NCBI GenBank assembly: GCA_026545225.1
Contig: CM048853.1
Location: 16,928,755-16,992,754 of the forward strand
Source: Cornus controversa
Lineage: Eukaryota > Streptophyta > Magnoliopsida > Cornales > Cornaceae
DNA: 64,000 nucleotides
Direction of reading: 5' to 3'
In this document: positions 22,595 to 33,273 of the stretch, in pieces
Layout: every line of letters begins with the position of its first letter
Position numbering within the stretch: position 1 is the first letter of the stretch
Notes under the pieces: generated by a model
What the model was told of the DNA's origin: nothing
Databases searched by the model: none
What the model saw: the letters and a program-made list of their open reading frames with translations, nothing else
Made by a program: the position numbers and the translations under genes

Positions 22595-23012
22595 ATAAGA
22601 GCAGCCGGTGTAGAAATGGCTACACCGACTGGCTATGCCACAAATTGTGGCTAGCCATGTGCTAATGTGGCTAGCCACAATTTGTGGCCAGCCTAGTCGC
22701 ATGGTATAGTGCTGGCTGGGCTAGCTACATTTTAATATATTTATAATTTTTTATATTTTATAAAATTATTTTAAAATATATTTATGTAATTGTTTGTTTG
22801 TAATTTTTTCAATGGCTATTTTTCAACCACTCATGTTTTGATTTTTTATTTCATGCATTAACATTTTTGTTAACATAAACATGAAAGAAAATTAATATAA
22901 AGACACTACATATTTTCTCACAAATAACTAAATAAAATAAAATGATATTACATATTTTTTCACAAAATAAGTAAATAAAATAAAAGGACATTACATTGCA
23001 TAAAAAAATATT

Positions 23013-23110
23013 CTCTTCCAACGGCTATATTCTCTTCCAACGGCTATATTCCCAACAGCTATATTCTCAACAGCTATATTTCCAACGGCTATATTCCAAT
23101 GGCTATATAA
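23013..23110 (+). promoter_or_regulatory. CCAACGGCTATATT repeat array upstream of the transposase
   Basis: Five to six copies of a 16-19 bp unit (TTCCAACGGCTATATTC and variants with CCCAACAGCTATATTC) end in a probable TATA box GCTATATAAGC at about 23101. The array begins about 210 bp before the ATG at 23222. The arrangement fits a promoter or a transposase-binding subterminal array; no function is proven. Confidence 0.55.
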
Positions 23111-23628
23111 GCATCTCATTTTATCTTTTGTAATTGCTCAAGTCCATTTTATCTTATTTGATTCCTCAAGTTCGCTTTTTTTCTCTTCTTTGAATTCTTA
23201 TCTTCATTATCAAAAAAAAAAATGGCTTCATCATTACGATCTATAGTAGTGTCCAAGTCAAGTTCTTCAGAAAATTCGTCAGATTCTGATCGAGAGACAG
23301 TTTATCAATTCCATCAGAAACGGCTGAAAACAATTATGGGCATATTCACGCCTGAGAGAATAAAAATATTATTTCAGCCGAATAAGAGACGATATATTAA
23401 GTGTGATCGGGAGGAGGTAGCCCAGCGACTCTATAAAGATTACTTTGTCGAAAATCCTGCTTATACACCTGAGTTATTTCATAGACGATTCTGAATGCGA
23501 CGAGAGTTGTTTCTTCGCATTTTGAATGATGTTACAGCTTATGACTAACTTCTTCAAACAGAAACCTGATGCTACCTGTCGTATGGGGTGCACCCCTATA
23601 CAGAAGATGACAGTTGCAATATGTATAC

Positions 23629-23686
23629 TCGCCTATAGAATTTCAGCAGATCTTTGTGATGAGTATACAAAAGTTGGCGAGCGCAC
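23629..23686 (+). repeat. 58-bp duplication, left copy
   Basis: TCGCCTATAGAATTTCAGCA through GGCGAGCGCAC is repeated exactly at 25225-25282. It is transposase coding sequence duplicated on both sides of the LTR insert 23687-25224, far longer than the 5-bp duplication made by Ty3/gypsy integrase. Confidence 0.9.
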
Positions 23687-25224
23687 GGCGCCATTTTGTT
23701 CGACGTGCAAAACGTGATAAAATAATATGTAATAGTGTCGTCGTTGTTTTATACCTCGACAAAAGAGAATTTATAAAAACCTTCAAATACTCTACTAAAA
23801 TTAGTAAAGTGGTGAGTAGGGGTCGAACCCACAGAGACTGCCTTGGTTTCATTGTTAAGCTATCAAGATCTTGTCTAATTTAATTGAAAAAGAATTTGTT
23901 TTGTTTTTAATTCTAAGGTGCTGAAATTAAATGAAATGAAATACAACATAAATAAATGGTAGACACTAGAGAGAGGGTCCTGGGAATTCGCTTCACCACC
24001 AACCTTCTGACAATGACAATTGTACTAATTTGGGACGTTTAATCTATGCATTCAGAAAAGAATGGCTACAAGCCAAATTCAGTTCTATCAAGAGGATTCA
24101 TTCAACATACAATTAAGCATAACTCGTCTTCGCTTAGCATGGCCTATACATCTGACTAATTAATGTTGTTATAACCCATCTGTGCTTAGTACGAATTATC
24201 AAAAATTTAAATTGAACGATATGTGAAAACTATTGTATAACCTGTCTTAACAAAATCACAGAAGTTGAAAAGAACAAACCCTAATCATTGCAAATTTGAA
24301 TTCATTCTACAAGAACAAGAATAAATGTGCAATGAATCAATACATTCAAATTGAAAGCAATAACACAACTATTGTTTATATCTCGGTTATACAATCAATG
24401 CACAAAGTAAATTATTCCCAAATTAATATACAACTTAAAACATTGAAATACAGGTTAGGGTTACGTCACTTCCCCAGAATGGTATTTAGCCGCTCATGAT
24501 CGGATGTCCAAGCTTGAACGATGATGAAATCGCCATCCTCTTATCCGTATCGTCACGAATCGCTTCTATATTTCTCTCTGTGCTTTCTCCCTCCAGAATA
24601 CCCTAGTTTTCTCATCTTTTTCTCTCTTTTATTCAGCGAAGCAAACACAAACGGGACACCTCACCTCCCAAAGTGTCAAAATGCGCATAAGAAAATGGCA
24701 CATGCGCCTCAAAAGTGGCATTTCCGCCCAAAAAGTGGCAGCTGCGCAAATAGGGCAGAAAGTTGCCTTAAACGTCTGTTTTAGGAAATTTTCGTGAAAT
24801 ATGAAATTGTACAGAATTGAATTTCCTTCAACCCACATGAAGTTTGGGTCGTTTTAACAATTGTGTACGGAGTTATGGTCTGAATACCAACACGGGTCCA
24901 GGATTTTTTAGGCCTGAATTGGCCCAATCTTCAATGCAAATGGGCCCGTGCTCCTTTTCTTCATTTAAATTTATTTCCAGCCCATTTCTCAGTCCATTTA
25001 GTTTAGATCTTCAAGATAAACATATCTCTCATAGGTCAAGCTTCAGTGATAACTAAATGAGTACCATTTGTAGCCCGATTTCACCATTGTTAATCAGAAT
25101 TACCCTTCATCACCTGAAATTATAAAAAGATTAAAATTATTAATAAAAACATGAAAGAAATATTACTAAGACACTAATTCATATAATTTAGGGATATTGA
25201 ATATGCAATATTCATTACTTATCA
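23687..25224 (-). mobile_element. Athila-related LTR with primer-site stub inserted in the transposase
   Basis: On the minus strand the LTR starts TGATAAGTAATGAATATTGC at 25224 and ends in CA at 23697. It resembles the Athila LTR start (TGATAGGCGTTGAATG) and carries the conserved GGTCGAACCC / GTCGGTGGCTACAAG-like internal words. Beyond the LTR end, ten more bases read AAATGGCGCC (element sense), which match the first bases of the Athila primer site. There is no gag, pol or second LTR. The insert is flanked by the 58-bp duplication. Confidence 0.75.
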
Positions 25225-25282
25225 TCGCCTATAGAATTTCAGCAGATCTTTGTGATGAGTATACAAAAGTTGGCGAGCGCAC
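25225..25282 (+). repeat. 58-bp duplication, right copy
   Basis: Exact copy of 23629-23686, starting directly after the LTR end and continuing into intact transposase sequence. Confidence 0.9.
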
Positions 25283-26339
25283 TGCGATCCAAAGCTTGAA
25301 GAGGTTTTGTGATGCTGTAATTGCATTGTATGCAGACCAGTACCTACGCTCACCAAACGAAAATGACATTGCACGTCTGCTTGAAGAATGGGAGGAAAGA
25401 GGATTCCCAGGTATGCTTGGCTCTACAGATTGTATGCATTGGAAATGGAAGAACTGTCCTACAGCGTGGCATGGCACGCACAAGGGGAGAAGCCGTAAGC
25501 CTACCCTCATACTAGAGGCGATTGCATCAAAAATCTATGGATCTAGCATGCTTTCTTTGGTATGGCTGGTTCACACAATGATGTGAATGTCTTAGATCAT
25601 TCTCCAGTATTCAACCGTATCAATGATACAATGCCTCTGGTTAATTATGTGGTGAATGGGCACCAACGTACATTTGGGTATTACTTATCTGATGGTATAT
25701 ATCCTAAATGGGCAACTTTGATGCAGACCATCCCGCACCCAACTACTGCAAAAGAGAAATTATTTTCTCAAAGACAAGAAGCCGTTAGGAAGGATGTTGA
25801 ACAGGCATTTGGTGTGCTGCAGATAAGGTGGGCTATAACGCATGGACTAGTGTATAATTGGAAAAAAGAAGACCTGAGCAAGATAATGAGAACGTGCATC
25901 ATATTACACAATATGATTATAGAAGACGAACATGATACCAACATTTTGGATTGGACACCACCGCCAGATGAAAATGTCTTCCTTCCACACTACAATCAAG
26001 ACCGATCATTTTTGGCAGCACACATACATACTCGTCGTAATAGGATTCGCAATGGAGATAACAATTTGGATCTCAGGAGAGTTCTCATGAACCATTTGTG
26101 AGATAAATATGGTAATGAATAAGTTGAAAGAAAATATTTTCTTCAATGTAATTTTTCATATTGTTTGTGATAAATAAAAATTATTTGTTTTACTTTTCTT
26201 CTCATTAATATATTGACAATTTATTTAAAAAATAATTCAATAGACAAAGAACTATTTTTTTTATAAAAAATAAAAAGAAACGAAATCATAAGTAAAGAAG
26301 CAATTTTTTTTAGCTAATACAAAGGTAGACAGACCCAAA

Positions 26340-26605
26340 TAATGAAAGAAACAAAAATAATAATAATAATAACAAAAAAAGTGAACAAGAATACATCCTT
26401 TAGTGTAAATATTATGTTTATATAAACATATATTTATATATAATTAGAATATAAAAAAATCAAGTAAAGGAAAGCAAAAGGAAACAAAAAAATAATAATA
26501 ACAAAAAAAATTGAACAATATAATACATCCTTTAGTGTAAATATTATGTTTATATAAACATATATTTATATACAATTAGAATGAAAAAAATAAAGTAAAA
26601 GGAAA
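26340..26605. repeat. Tandem duplication of about 130 bp
   Basis: Two copies in tandem, each containing ATACATCCTTTAGTGTAAAT and then TATTATGTTTATATAAACAT, inside the A/T-rich 3' part of the Harbinger element. Non-coding. Confidence 0.75.
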
Positions 26606-26904
26606 GCCAAAAAATAAAACTAGAAGAAAAAGAAAAGAAATAAGAAAAGTAGAAGAAGAAGGAACTAATGAAAGAAATAAGAAATCATTTTGGCTGGCCA
26701 TGAGGCTGGCTCTGCATAGCAGAGCCAGACCCAGCTAGCTGGGGCTGGCCCACTTGTGGTCAGCCTCACACCAGCACAAATGCTGGCCAGAATATGCGCT
26801 AGCTAGCTAATTCTTCACCTATACCGTTCGAATCTACGAATCTATATATATGTGGTGGTATATATATGTGTGGTAATCTCTCCATTTAAATGAGATACCA
26901 AAAG

Positions 26905-27075
26905 AGGACCACACACCCATCTCGAGGTTCATTAATCACAATTCAATGCATATATAAACTACAAGAAATTAAGGCATAGAGGACCACACACCCATTTCTT
27001 CTTTTTTCCGTTCACATCTCGAGGTTCATTAATCACAATTCAATGCATATATAAACTACAAGAAATTAAGGTATT
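26905..27075. repeat. Duplicated segment ending in a CACTA-like terminus
   Basis: Two direct copies of GAGGACCACACACCCAT plus CTCGAGGTTCATTAATCAC and AACTACAAGAAATTAAGG (26905-26978 and 26979-27073). The second runs on into TATTTTCGGCATTATTTTTA. Confidence 0.7.
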
Positions 27076-27200
27076 TTCGGCATTATTTTTACGGGCGGAC
27101 AGAAAAACTGTCGGTGATAGCATTCTTTTCCACCGGTTTTTATGCAATTACGCCGGAGAAGCCACATTAGTTCTGGCAGTCACCTTTTTCCACCAGAAAT
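27053..27200 (+). mobile_element. Possible CACTA (En/Spm) terminal fragment
   Basis: ACTACAAGAAATTAAGGTAT followed by TTCGGC, ACGGGCGGAC and CTGTCGG resembles the start of plant CACTA elements (CACTACAAGAAA with subterminal CGGC/GCCG motifs). The first base differs (A in place of C), no second end was found and no transposase is present, so only a fragment is claimed. Confidence 0.45.
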
Positions 27201-28475
27201 GACCAAAAAATATTGCCTTTCTTTTTTTTCTTTTTTTGGGTCTGTTTGGGCTATATGGACGGTCGGGAAAAATGGACAATAGGGAGTTTTTTTTTTGGTA
27301 GGTTAATAGGAAGTTATTCTTAAAAAGTAACAAAAGATGATGAATTGGGTTCATTTAAGTGGTTATGACCTACGGAGAGTTGTAAAATTTTATTCATATT
27401 AAATTATAAAAAAAAATTTGATTCATAACCAAGTTCAAAAGTATCTACTAGGTTCAAGTTGGTTCAAATTCAGGTTAGTTTAGCTAATCAAAATTGTGAA
27501 TTCCTATCAAATCAATCAGAGTACGGCGACCGCAAATAAACGATCCGAATGGAAGGAACACAGCAGGAGACTTGTTCAATGAAGACGATGAAGCAAAGCG
27601 ATAGTTTAGGGCAATACTATCTCCGGCACATTCAACTCAAAAATTGTTTTATTTTTATAAATTCTCTCTTTCTAATGGAAAAAGTTCCTGAAATAATTCT
27701 GAAAAACAAAAAAAAAAATAGAAAATTGTTATTAAGTAATTGTGCATATTTAGTTTTTTTTCTTAGAAAAAAAAACTTTTTTTTTATTAAGTAAAGAAAA
27801 ACTTAATATAAAAAAACCCCTCTTTCTAATGAAAAATTTTTCCGAAAACATTTTTGGAAAACAAAAAAAAAATCCAAAATTTTTTATTATGTAATTGTGC
27901 GTTTTTAGTTTTTTTTCCCAAAAAAAACTACTATTTTTTTTTATTACGGTAAAAAAAACTTAATATAAAAAATCATCTCTTCTCTCTATTGTTCTTTATT
28001 TTTTATAATAATAAAAAAGGTAAAATGGTCATAGAAAATGAGAATATATGTAAAATGGGGTACTTTGCTCACTTCTATAAATGTAAGTGTGTGATATAAT
28101 TCAAAATATAATATAAGAGGGATTTATTGCACCTTTCTAAAACTTAAAGGAGGGTTTTTGGGTCCTTTTGCCCCAATGTTATGAATATTAAATCAAATTC
28201 AAAATAATAAAAGGCACTTTAGATTTCATCAAAAAAATTTCCATTTTAGATTTTATTAATTTGACAAACATTTAGTTAAATATATATAAATAATTCACAT
28301 GCACTGAGAATCATTGTTTCCGAATGTAAGGAACACATCAGGAGACAAAATGGAAGGAACACATCAGGAGACTTAAATCATTTTTTATATATAAATAATT
28401 CACATGATAACAACTTCACAATCAAACACTTAATAAATATTCGTTCATGTTATATTTTCCTTCTTGCCCAATCAC

Positions 28476-28512
<37 letters not shown>

Positions 28513-28859
28513 GCGACTGTTGCTTTTCCTAACCATATAAGAACCACTAAACAGAAAAGAAAAAAAGAAAGAAAGATGATGTCTCATGTCATATCGACTT
28601 ATTATAACTATAAATCAAAGTAAAATGCAAATGAAAAGTGATTTTTACATAATGACAAGATGACCACCAAAGTAGAAGTTAGAGGGATCAACACCAACAA
28701 AATAAGTGTGATAGTTTCTTCCCACATACAAATATACATATACATACATGTATACATACATATATATATATATATATACACACACTAGTGTATTGTTCTT
28801 GTCTATGACACTGTAAATAAAATTGTTAGACTGAATCATTTTAGAAGCTAGTGTGAGGG
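27201..28859. other. A/T-rich intergenic DNA with simple repeats
   Basis: No gene is recognised. It contains a tandem duplication at about 27669-27985 (two copies carrying TCTTTCTAATG.AAAA and AATTGTGCRT.TTTAGTTTTT). A repeated word GGAACACATCAGGAGAC occurs at 28330-28375 and, as a variant, at 27554. There is a (GA)n/(GAGC)n tract at 28476-28515 and an (AT/AC)n tract at 28735-28790. Confidence 0.6.
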
Positions 28860-30276
28860 TGATAAGTGTTCAATTCTATGCATTTGAACCCTCTTTATTG
28901 CATATGTTAGTCCCGTTTCTACGTTTACCGAGATATGTTTAAGGTATTTTTGTGTTTTTGATGTATTGCAGGTCTTGTAGCAAAAGGAGAAAAGTTTGAG
29001 GCCATTTGCAGTTGAAGAGCAAAAGTCAGAATTAAAGCTAAGGCATCTCGATCAATCGAGATGTTGATCTCGATTAATCGAAATCTCGATTGATCGAGAT
29101 CTTGATTTCGATTGATCGAAATCTCGATCAATCGAGATTTCAATCTCGATTGATCGAGATTCTGCAGAGCCACTTGCCCACTTGCTCACCTGCTCTCCCA
29201 CTTGCAACAAAATCCCCCTTTTTGCACGATTTAGAGGGATTGTCTGACTTGAACAAGACCCTTGGGAACCTTCTTGATATAGTTGGTATATATATTGATA
29301 TATATATATATATATTTATGATGGGCCCCAAGGTTGAAAAGGAGGCCATAAAGCACAAAAAGAGGCCATTTTCTCACATATCTCTCAACACACATCAGAA
29401 TACACAGAGAGACATTCGGGAGAGGGGAAGAAGGAGCTGAACCAGACCAAGAAGCTTCATTTTCTCCATCAATAGAAGAGTGCAAGGCAGCCAGGAGCAA
29501 CTAACTTCAATACTAGGGTGTTGTTAAAGCCCCTAGCCATGTAAACTTGTTCATTGTTGTAGCATTTTGGGATTTGTTCTTAAATGTTAATTATTTAGCC
29601 TAGTGACCATGTACACTAATACATCTCTTTTATATATTCATTTAATTTTGGTTTTATTCTTGTCTTAGAGTAGAATCTATCTTGTAAATGCACAACATTT
29701 GTTTCTTCCACAAGAAGGGCACATGATGGCTAAGTAATGGTACTTTAAATGTATATGGTGTGCTTGCTTGTATAAACCATGCCAAGATAAGGTAGTTTGG
29801 ATGCATGTAGGTTCACTTAGAAAGTAGGGTAATTAGTTAGGTTGAAGAACTATGCTTGTTGAAGATGGATTATAATAGGTTGGTGTTCACATTAATCTTT
29901 TGATATGTCATTGAGGTCACAAGCCTAATGATATTGTTAGGCATTTAATTTATGAATCCCAAGCTTGCTACACTTATGAACATGTGAATGGCTAGTGGTG
30001 GAAACCACCCCTAGTTCTCTCTCCCAACTTTTACTCTTTAAATTTATTGTTATTACATTCATGCAATAGTTTTATAAACAAAACTCAAAACCTTGTTTTT
30101 AGGATTAAAGTGGAAGTAATCTTTCTTTAAGACAATTACGACTAGTCCTCGTGGGATCGATACCCTCTATATAGAACCGTATCTACAAAGATTCGTGCTC
30201 TTGCGAGTGGTTAAATTATATTTTGATAAAAGGGGCAAAAATAAGTTTACAATATAATTCAAGTTTAGCCACGTCA
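28860..30276 (+). repeat. Solo LTR, Athila-related, with 5-bp target duplication
   Basis: 1417 bp beginning TGATAAGTGTTCAATTCTAT and ending in CACGTCA, flanked by GAGGG at 28855-28859 and 30277-30281. The start resembles the other Athila-like LTRs of the window. Near the 3' end it has GGATCGATACCCTCTA and GATTCGTGCTCTTGCGAG, like the Athila LTR end. It carries the CGATNNATCG palindrome cluster at 29046-29165. The 5-bp duplication on both sides of a single LTR shows loss of the internal part by LTR-LTR recombination. Confidence 0.85.
29046..29165. repeat. Palindrome cluster in the solo LTR
   Basis: At least six copies of ATCTCGATCAATCGAGAT-like palindromes (variants TCGATTAATCGAAA and TTCGATTGATCGAAA) in 120 bp. 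The same word occurs at 1334-1545. Confidence 0.85.
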
Positions 30277-30281
30277 GAGGG

Positions 30282-30823
30282 CATGTAGATGTGTATGTGA
30301 ACTTAGGTGTAAATGTAATAGATGAATCGTGAATGTTAAATCAATGATAGAGAGAATTATTTTAGATTGTAGATAGGTATAGATATTTTGACCTGTAACA
30401 TTGGTTTTTTAAATATTTTTTACCGTTAGATTGTAATTTTTTTTTTCAAATGCATGCATTGGTTACATAATAGTATTGACAATACCACATAAATAAGTTT
30501 TTCAAAGTTAAAGTTGATAAGATCATACTCGCTATATTATCTATTTAAAAATATTCTTAGCAAAACTTGAATACGAAAATCTAATTAGTCAGTTTTCATC
30601 TCAAAATCCAAGAAGAATGATTTTTAAATAAATATTATTATTTATTATTTAATATTAATATATTACATATTAAAAGGTTACATTTTTATTTTTTGCAGGT
30701 GACAGAGGGTGAGGATCACCCCAGATAATCTCCATCATTCTTAGTGTATCGAAAGCTTTAGTGTATTGGACATAATTTTAGCACATGTTATGTATTTTAT
30801 AGAATTTTGTTCTTTATCTACGT
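30282..30823. other. A/T-rich intergenic DNA
   Basis: No gene or repeat end was recognised in this stretch. Confidence 0.4.
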
Positions 30824-30831
30824 GTGGTAGT

Positions 30832-31309
30832 GAGGGTTGTAAATTAATCGAGTTGAGTCGATCTTAAACCTGCTCAAGCTCGGGCTCAAGCTCGTTTGTT
30901 TGTGAGCTCGCTCGAACTCGTGATGAGCTTGAAAAATTGAGCTCGGGTTTGTCATTATTTTGAAAAACTTGAGTTCGGCTCGTTTAATAAAAAAATTCGT
31001 TTGAGCTCATGTTAAAGATCATTTTAGCTCGTTCATAAACGTAAGCGAGCCTACACAAGCCTATGTTCATGAACATGTTCACAGGCTTACGAGCTTTATA
31101 TGAGCTTTGTTCAAAAATATAAATGAGCCTAAAACGAGCTTATGTTCACGAGTCGAGCCCAATAATGATCGAGATCTATTTGTTTATTAAATAACCCTAA
31201 AAAATGAGTTTGAGCTCAGCTCATTTGCTTAACGAACGAGCCCGAGCCAAGCCCTTAACGAGCTAACTCTGAGCCTATTCACAAACAACTTGGTTCATTT
31301 ATAATCCTA
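30832..31309. mobile_element. hAT-type MITE rich in GAGCTCG
   Basis: 478 bp flanked by GTGGTAGT at 30824-30831 and 31310-31317 (8 bp, as for hAT). The ends are imperfect inverted repeats: GAGGGTTGTAAATTAATCGAG on the left, TAGGATTATAAATGAACCA on the opposite strand at the right. The body is full of GAGCTCG, CTCGTTT and CGAGCC words on both strands. No coding sequence. Confidence 0.8.
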
Positions 31310-31659
31310 GTGGTAGTTATATACTACTATCTTGTATTCTAAGAAGCATGGTTATAGACCAAAGAATATTTAATTTTGAACCTTCCAAAATATAAAGAAA
31401 TTTCAATTTAGATTTGTTTTCTATCTTATTTTTGGAAGCTTCCATTCGAGAAAAAATCTAATATATATATAAATATAACATTTGAGCTTTGTGTTTGAAT
31501 TTTTCTCCAAAAAAATTCATCATCTAATGGTCATAAATGTTTAAAAAATTAATCTGATGGTTCAAAATATCTACACCTATCTACGGTCTAAAATTACTCT
31601 CTTAATCTTCAATTAATGGTCATGATTAACCCACCCACTACATTCTATTTTTTTTTTCT

Positions 31660-31687
31660 CTCTCCAGTTTTATATCCCATCTCTATC

Positions 31688-31735
<48 letters not shown>

Positions 31736-31835
31736 GATTTGGCATCAGATCCACTCATTATTTTTTTTCTCTCTCCAATTTTATATCCCATCTCTATCTC
31801 TATCTCTATCTCATTTTTCTCTTCACTCTTCTCTT
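31660..31835 (+). repeat. Pyrimidine-rich (TATCTC)n and (TC)n tract
   Basis: Two copies of TTTTATATCCCATCTCTATC each followed by TCTATC/CT repeats near the 5' end of Helitron 1. Helitron 2 has a comparable CT-rich stretch (37690-37830). Confidence 0.8.
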
Positions 31836-31908
31836 CTCTTCACCCTCCCAATTTCGTATTGTACCTCTAAGATCTGACTTCCAGCTCAAACAAATCATAG
31901 TTTTTTCT

Positions 31909-32139
31909 TTGATTGAGGAATTTAAGGGAGAGATTCGTGGGGTGGCCGTTGGATCCGCCACGGACGACGACGGCGGCACTGTCGCTGTATTTGGACGGTC
32001 GGGATCATCTTTGCCGTCGGAGGGGCCACTAGAGAGATCCATAGGGTGGGCCGATGCAGCGGACTCCGCCACGAACGACGACGGCGGCGCTGTCGCTGCC
32101 GTTGGACGATTGGGATCATCCTTGTTGCCGGATTATTAG
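31909..32139 (+). pseudogene. GC-rich captured segment, unknown origin, internally duplicated
   Basis: A frame of 76 codons with two tandem copies of a unit of about 110 bp: GSATDDDGGTVAVFGRSGSS and DSATNDDGGAVAAVGRLGSS. The base composition is clearly richer in G/C than the Helitron around it, as expected for captured exon or 5' UTR DNA. I do not recognise the source gene, and the frame may not be the original one. Similar GC-rich sequence continues to about 32350 (CGACGACGGCAGCACTGTCA) without a frame. Confidence 0.4.
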
Positions 32140-32375
32140 CTGGGTTCATCACGCTTCTTTGCCACCACTCCAGGCCGTTGCTCGATTTGGAGGAATAAGC
32201 CCCAACTTGCTCCACTCCGGGCCGTTACTCGATCAAGAAGAAGAAGCCGTCTGGCGTGGCTCTCGACGCACCTCCAACGGTTGCTGGAGCCAGCGCTGTT
32301 CTTGAAGCTCTGGACACACCGATTCTGCGACGACGGCAGCACTGTCACGTCAGTCTAAATCTCCTATTGTAAAAG

Positions 32376-33273
32376 TGAGTCTCAATCGTTGTCATAACGT
32401 CATCGATCCATGGATAATTGAAAGTGAAGATTCTAAGTTTTTGTTTTATTATGTTGGGATATTTTGTGAACCAAGCAATAAGGACCCTCTAGCATTTGGG
32501 TGGAGTGAGAGATATAAAGTGGCTGTAAGTGTAGTCGTGGCACTGAATAAATTTATGATCTATAGGGACGTGAAGTCATCGAATACTACTATCCAATGAT
32601 TACAAGCCACAGGTGATTCGAAACTGACCTCAATTTATATAGGCTTTTAGATTGTCCTTGATTTATTATTCATGCTATTTTTTTGTTGTTTTTCAGCTCT
32701 CTAACTTCGACCTAGCTAAATGGGCTTTGACCCCATCGTCATATATAACATGCAATGATGTTGCAGGAATATTTGGGTATGTAATATAACTTCCAACTCC
32801 TGTTTAGATCCTTCTAGAATCCAAAAATACATATAAATTTTTTGAGATATTACTCGAATTCTTGGTGTATTTGTATTGAATAAAAAACACTAAAATTTAT
32901 AATTTTCATTTAATCATGGACTAAGTTGAACACTATTTTCTGTTGCAGATACTTGGCTCCTGAGTATTTCATGTATAGCAAAGTAAATGACAAGATTGAT
33001 GTCTATGCATTTGGCGTTGTAATCCTTGACAGAGTAATTCCTAAAGCTCTTTTGCCACATGAGGTAATCATACTTAATACATATATATATCATTGGTTTT
33101 AGAGATTTTCTATTATATATATAATGTATTTGCAATAAATGGATTAATTAATTGTGATCAAACCACCTTGCAGATATTAGGAGAGACTATAGGAGAAGTG
33201 AAAACAGTTGCAGACATGCACCAGAGGAAGTCAGAAATGGCTAAACATGCAAATGCTTTCATTGCTCTTCCTG
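32376..33273 (+). pseudogene. Chimeric exons: RLCK VI-type kinase fused to LOG
   Basis: Four exon pieces with GT-AG introns: about 32376-32612, 32697-32776, 32949-33063 and 33174-33273. The first three give kinase sequence close to class VI receptor-like cytoplasmic kinases: KDPLAFGWSERYKVAV, RDVKSSN, LSNFDLAKWA, DVAGIFG and YLAPEYFMYSKVNDKIDVYA. Within exon 3, after AFGVVILD, the sequence switches in frame to RVIPKALLPHE. Exon 4 continues [20 protein letters not shown] and AFIALPG, which is the cytokinin-activating enzyme LOG (phosphoribohydrolase). HRD has become YRD and DFG has become NFD, so the kinase part is catalytically dead. A two-base loss near 32585 shifts the frame in exon 1, and LOG stops before its GGxGTxxE motif. 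Confidence 0.75.

Larger units (their letters stand above)
23222..26101 (+). pseudogene. PIF/Harbinger transposase (DDE nuclease), split by an LTR insert
   Basis: Starts at Met 23222 (MASSLRSIVVSKSSSSENSS). The N-terminal part continues to ELFHRRF and, across a stop at 23492 and a frameshift, to DATCRMGCTPIQKMTVAICI. The gene then breaks at 23686 and resumes at 25225. After resumption comes AIQSLKRFCDAVIALYADQY and the nuclease domain. The first Asp is in GMLGSTDCMHWKWKNC, the second in HNDVNVLDHSPVFN, and the Glu in RKDVEQAFGVLQIRW, so all three catalytic positions remain. HNMIIEDEHD is near the end. A one-base slip plus a Trp-to-stop change near 25535-25545 and the 1.54-kb insert make it inactive. 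The transposase would cut and paste its own element; no separate Myb-like partner gene is seen. Confidence 0.85.
22595..26840 (+). mobile_element. PIF/Harbinger-type DNA transposon, interrupted
   Basis: The transposase gene at 23222-26101 defines the element. Both flanks carry inverted GGCTAGCC/CTGGCCAGC-rich segments (22605-22730 on the left, 26692-26815 on the right). The outermost parts look like imperfect terminal repeats (CCGGTGTAGAAATGGCTA at 22606 and, on the opposite strand, CGGTATAGGTGAAGAATTAG near 26830). The exact ends and the three-base target duplication typical of the superfamily were not fixed by eye. Between the gene and the right end lies A/T-rich DNA with a tandem duplication (26340-26605). 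Confidence 0.6.

Noticed and set aside
28645..28839. Small membrane-like protein (YIYIYMYVYMYVY)
   Set aside because: It is translated (AT)n/(AC)n microsatellite.
31616..31870. Ser/Ile repeat protein SISISISLSLSLS
   Set aside because: It is translated (TATCTC)n and (TC)n simple repeat.
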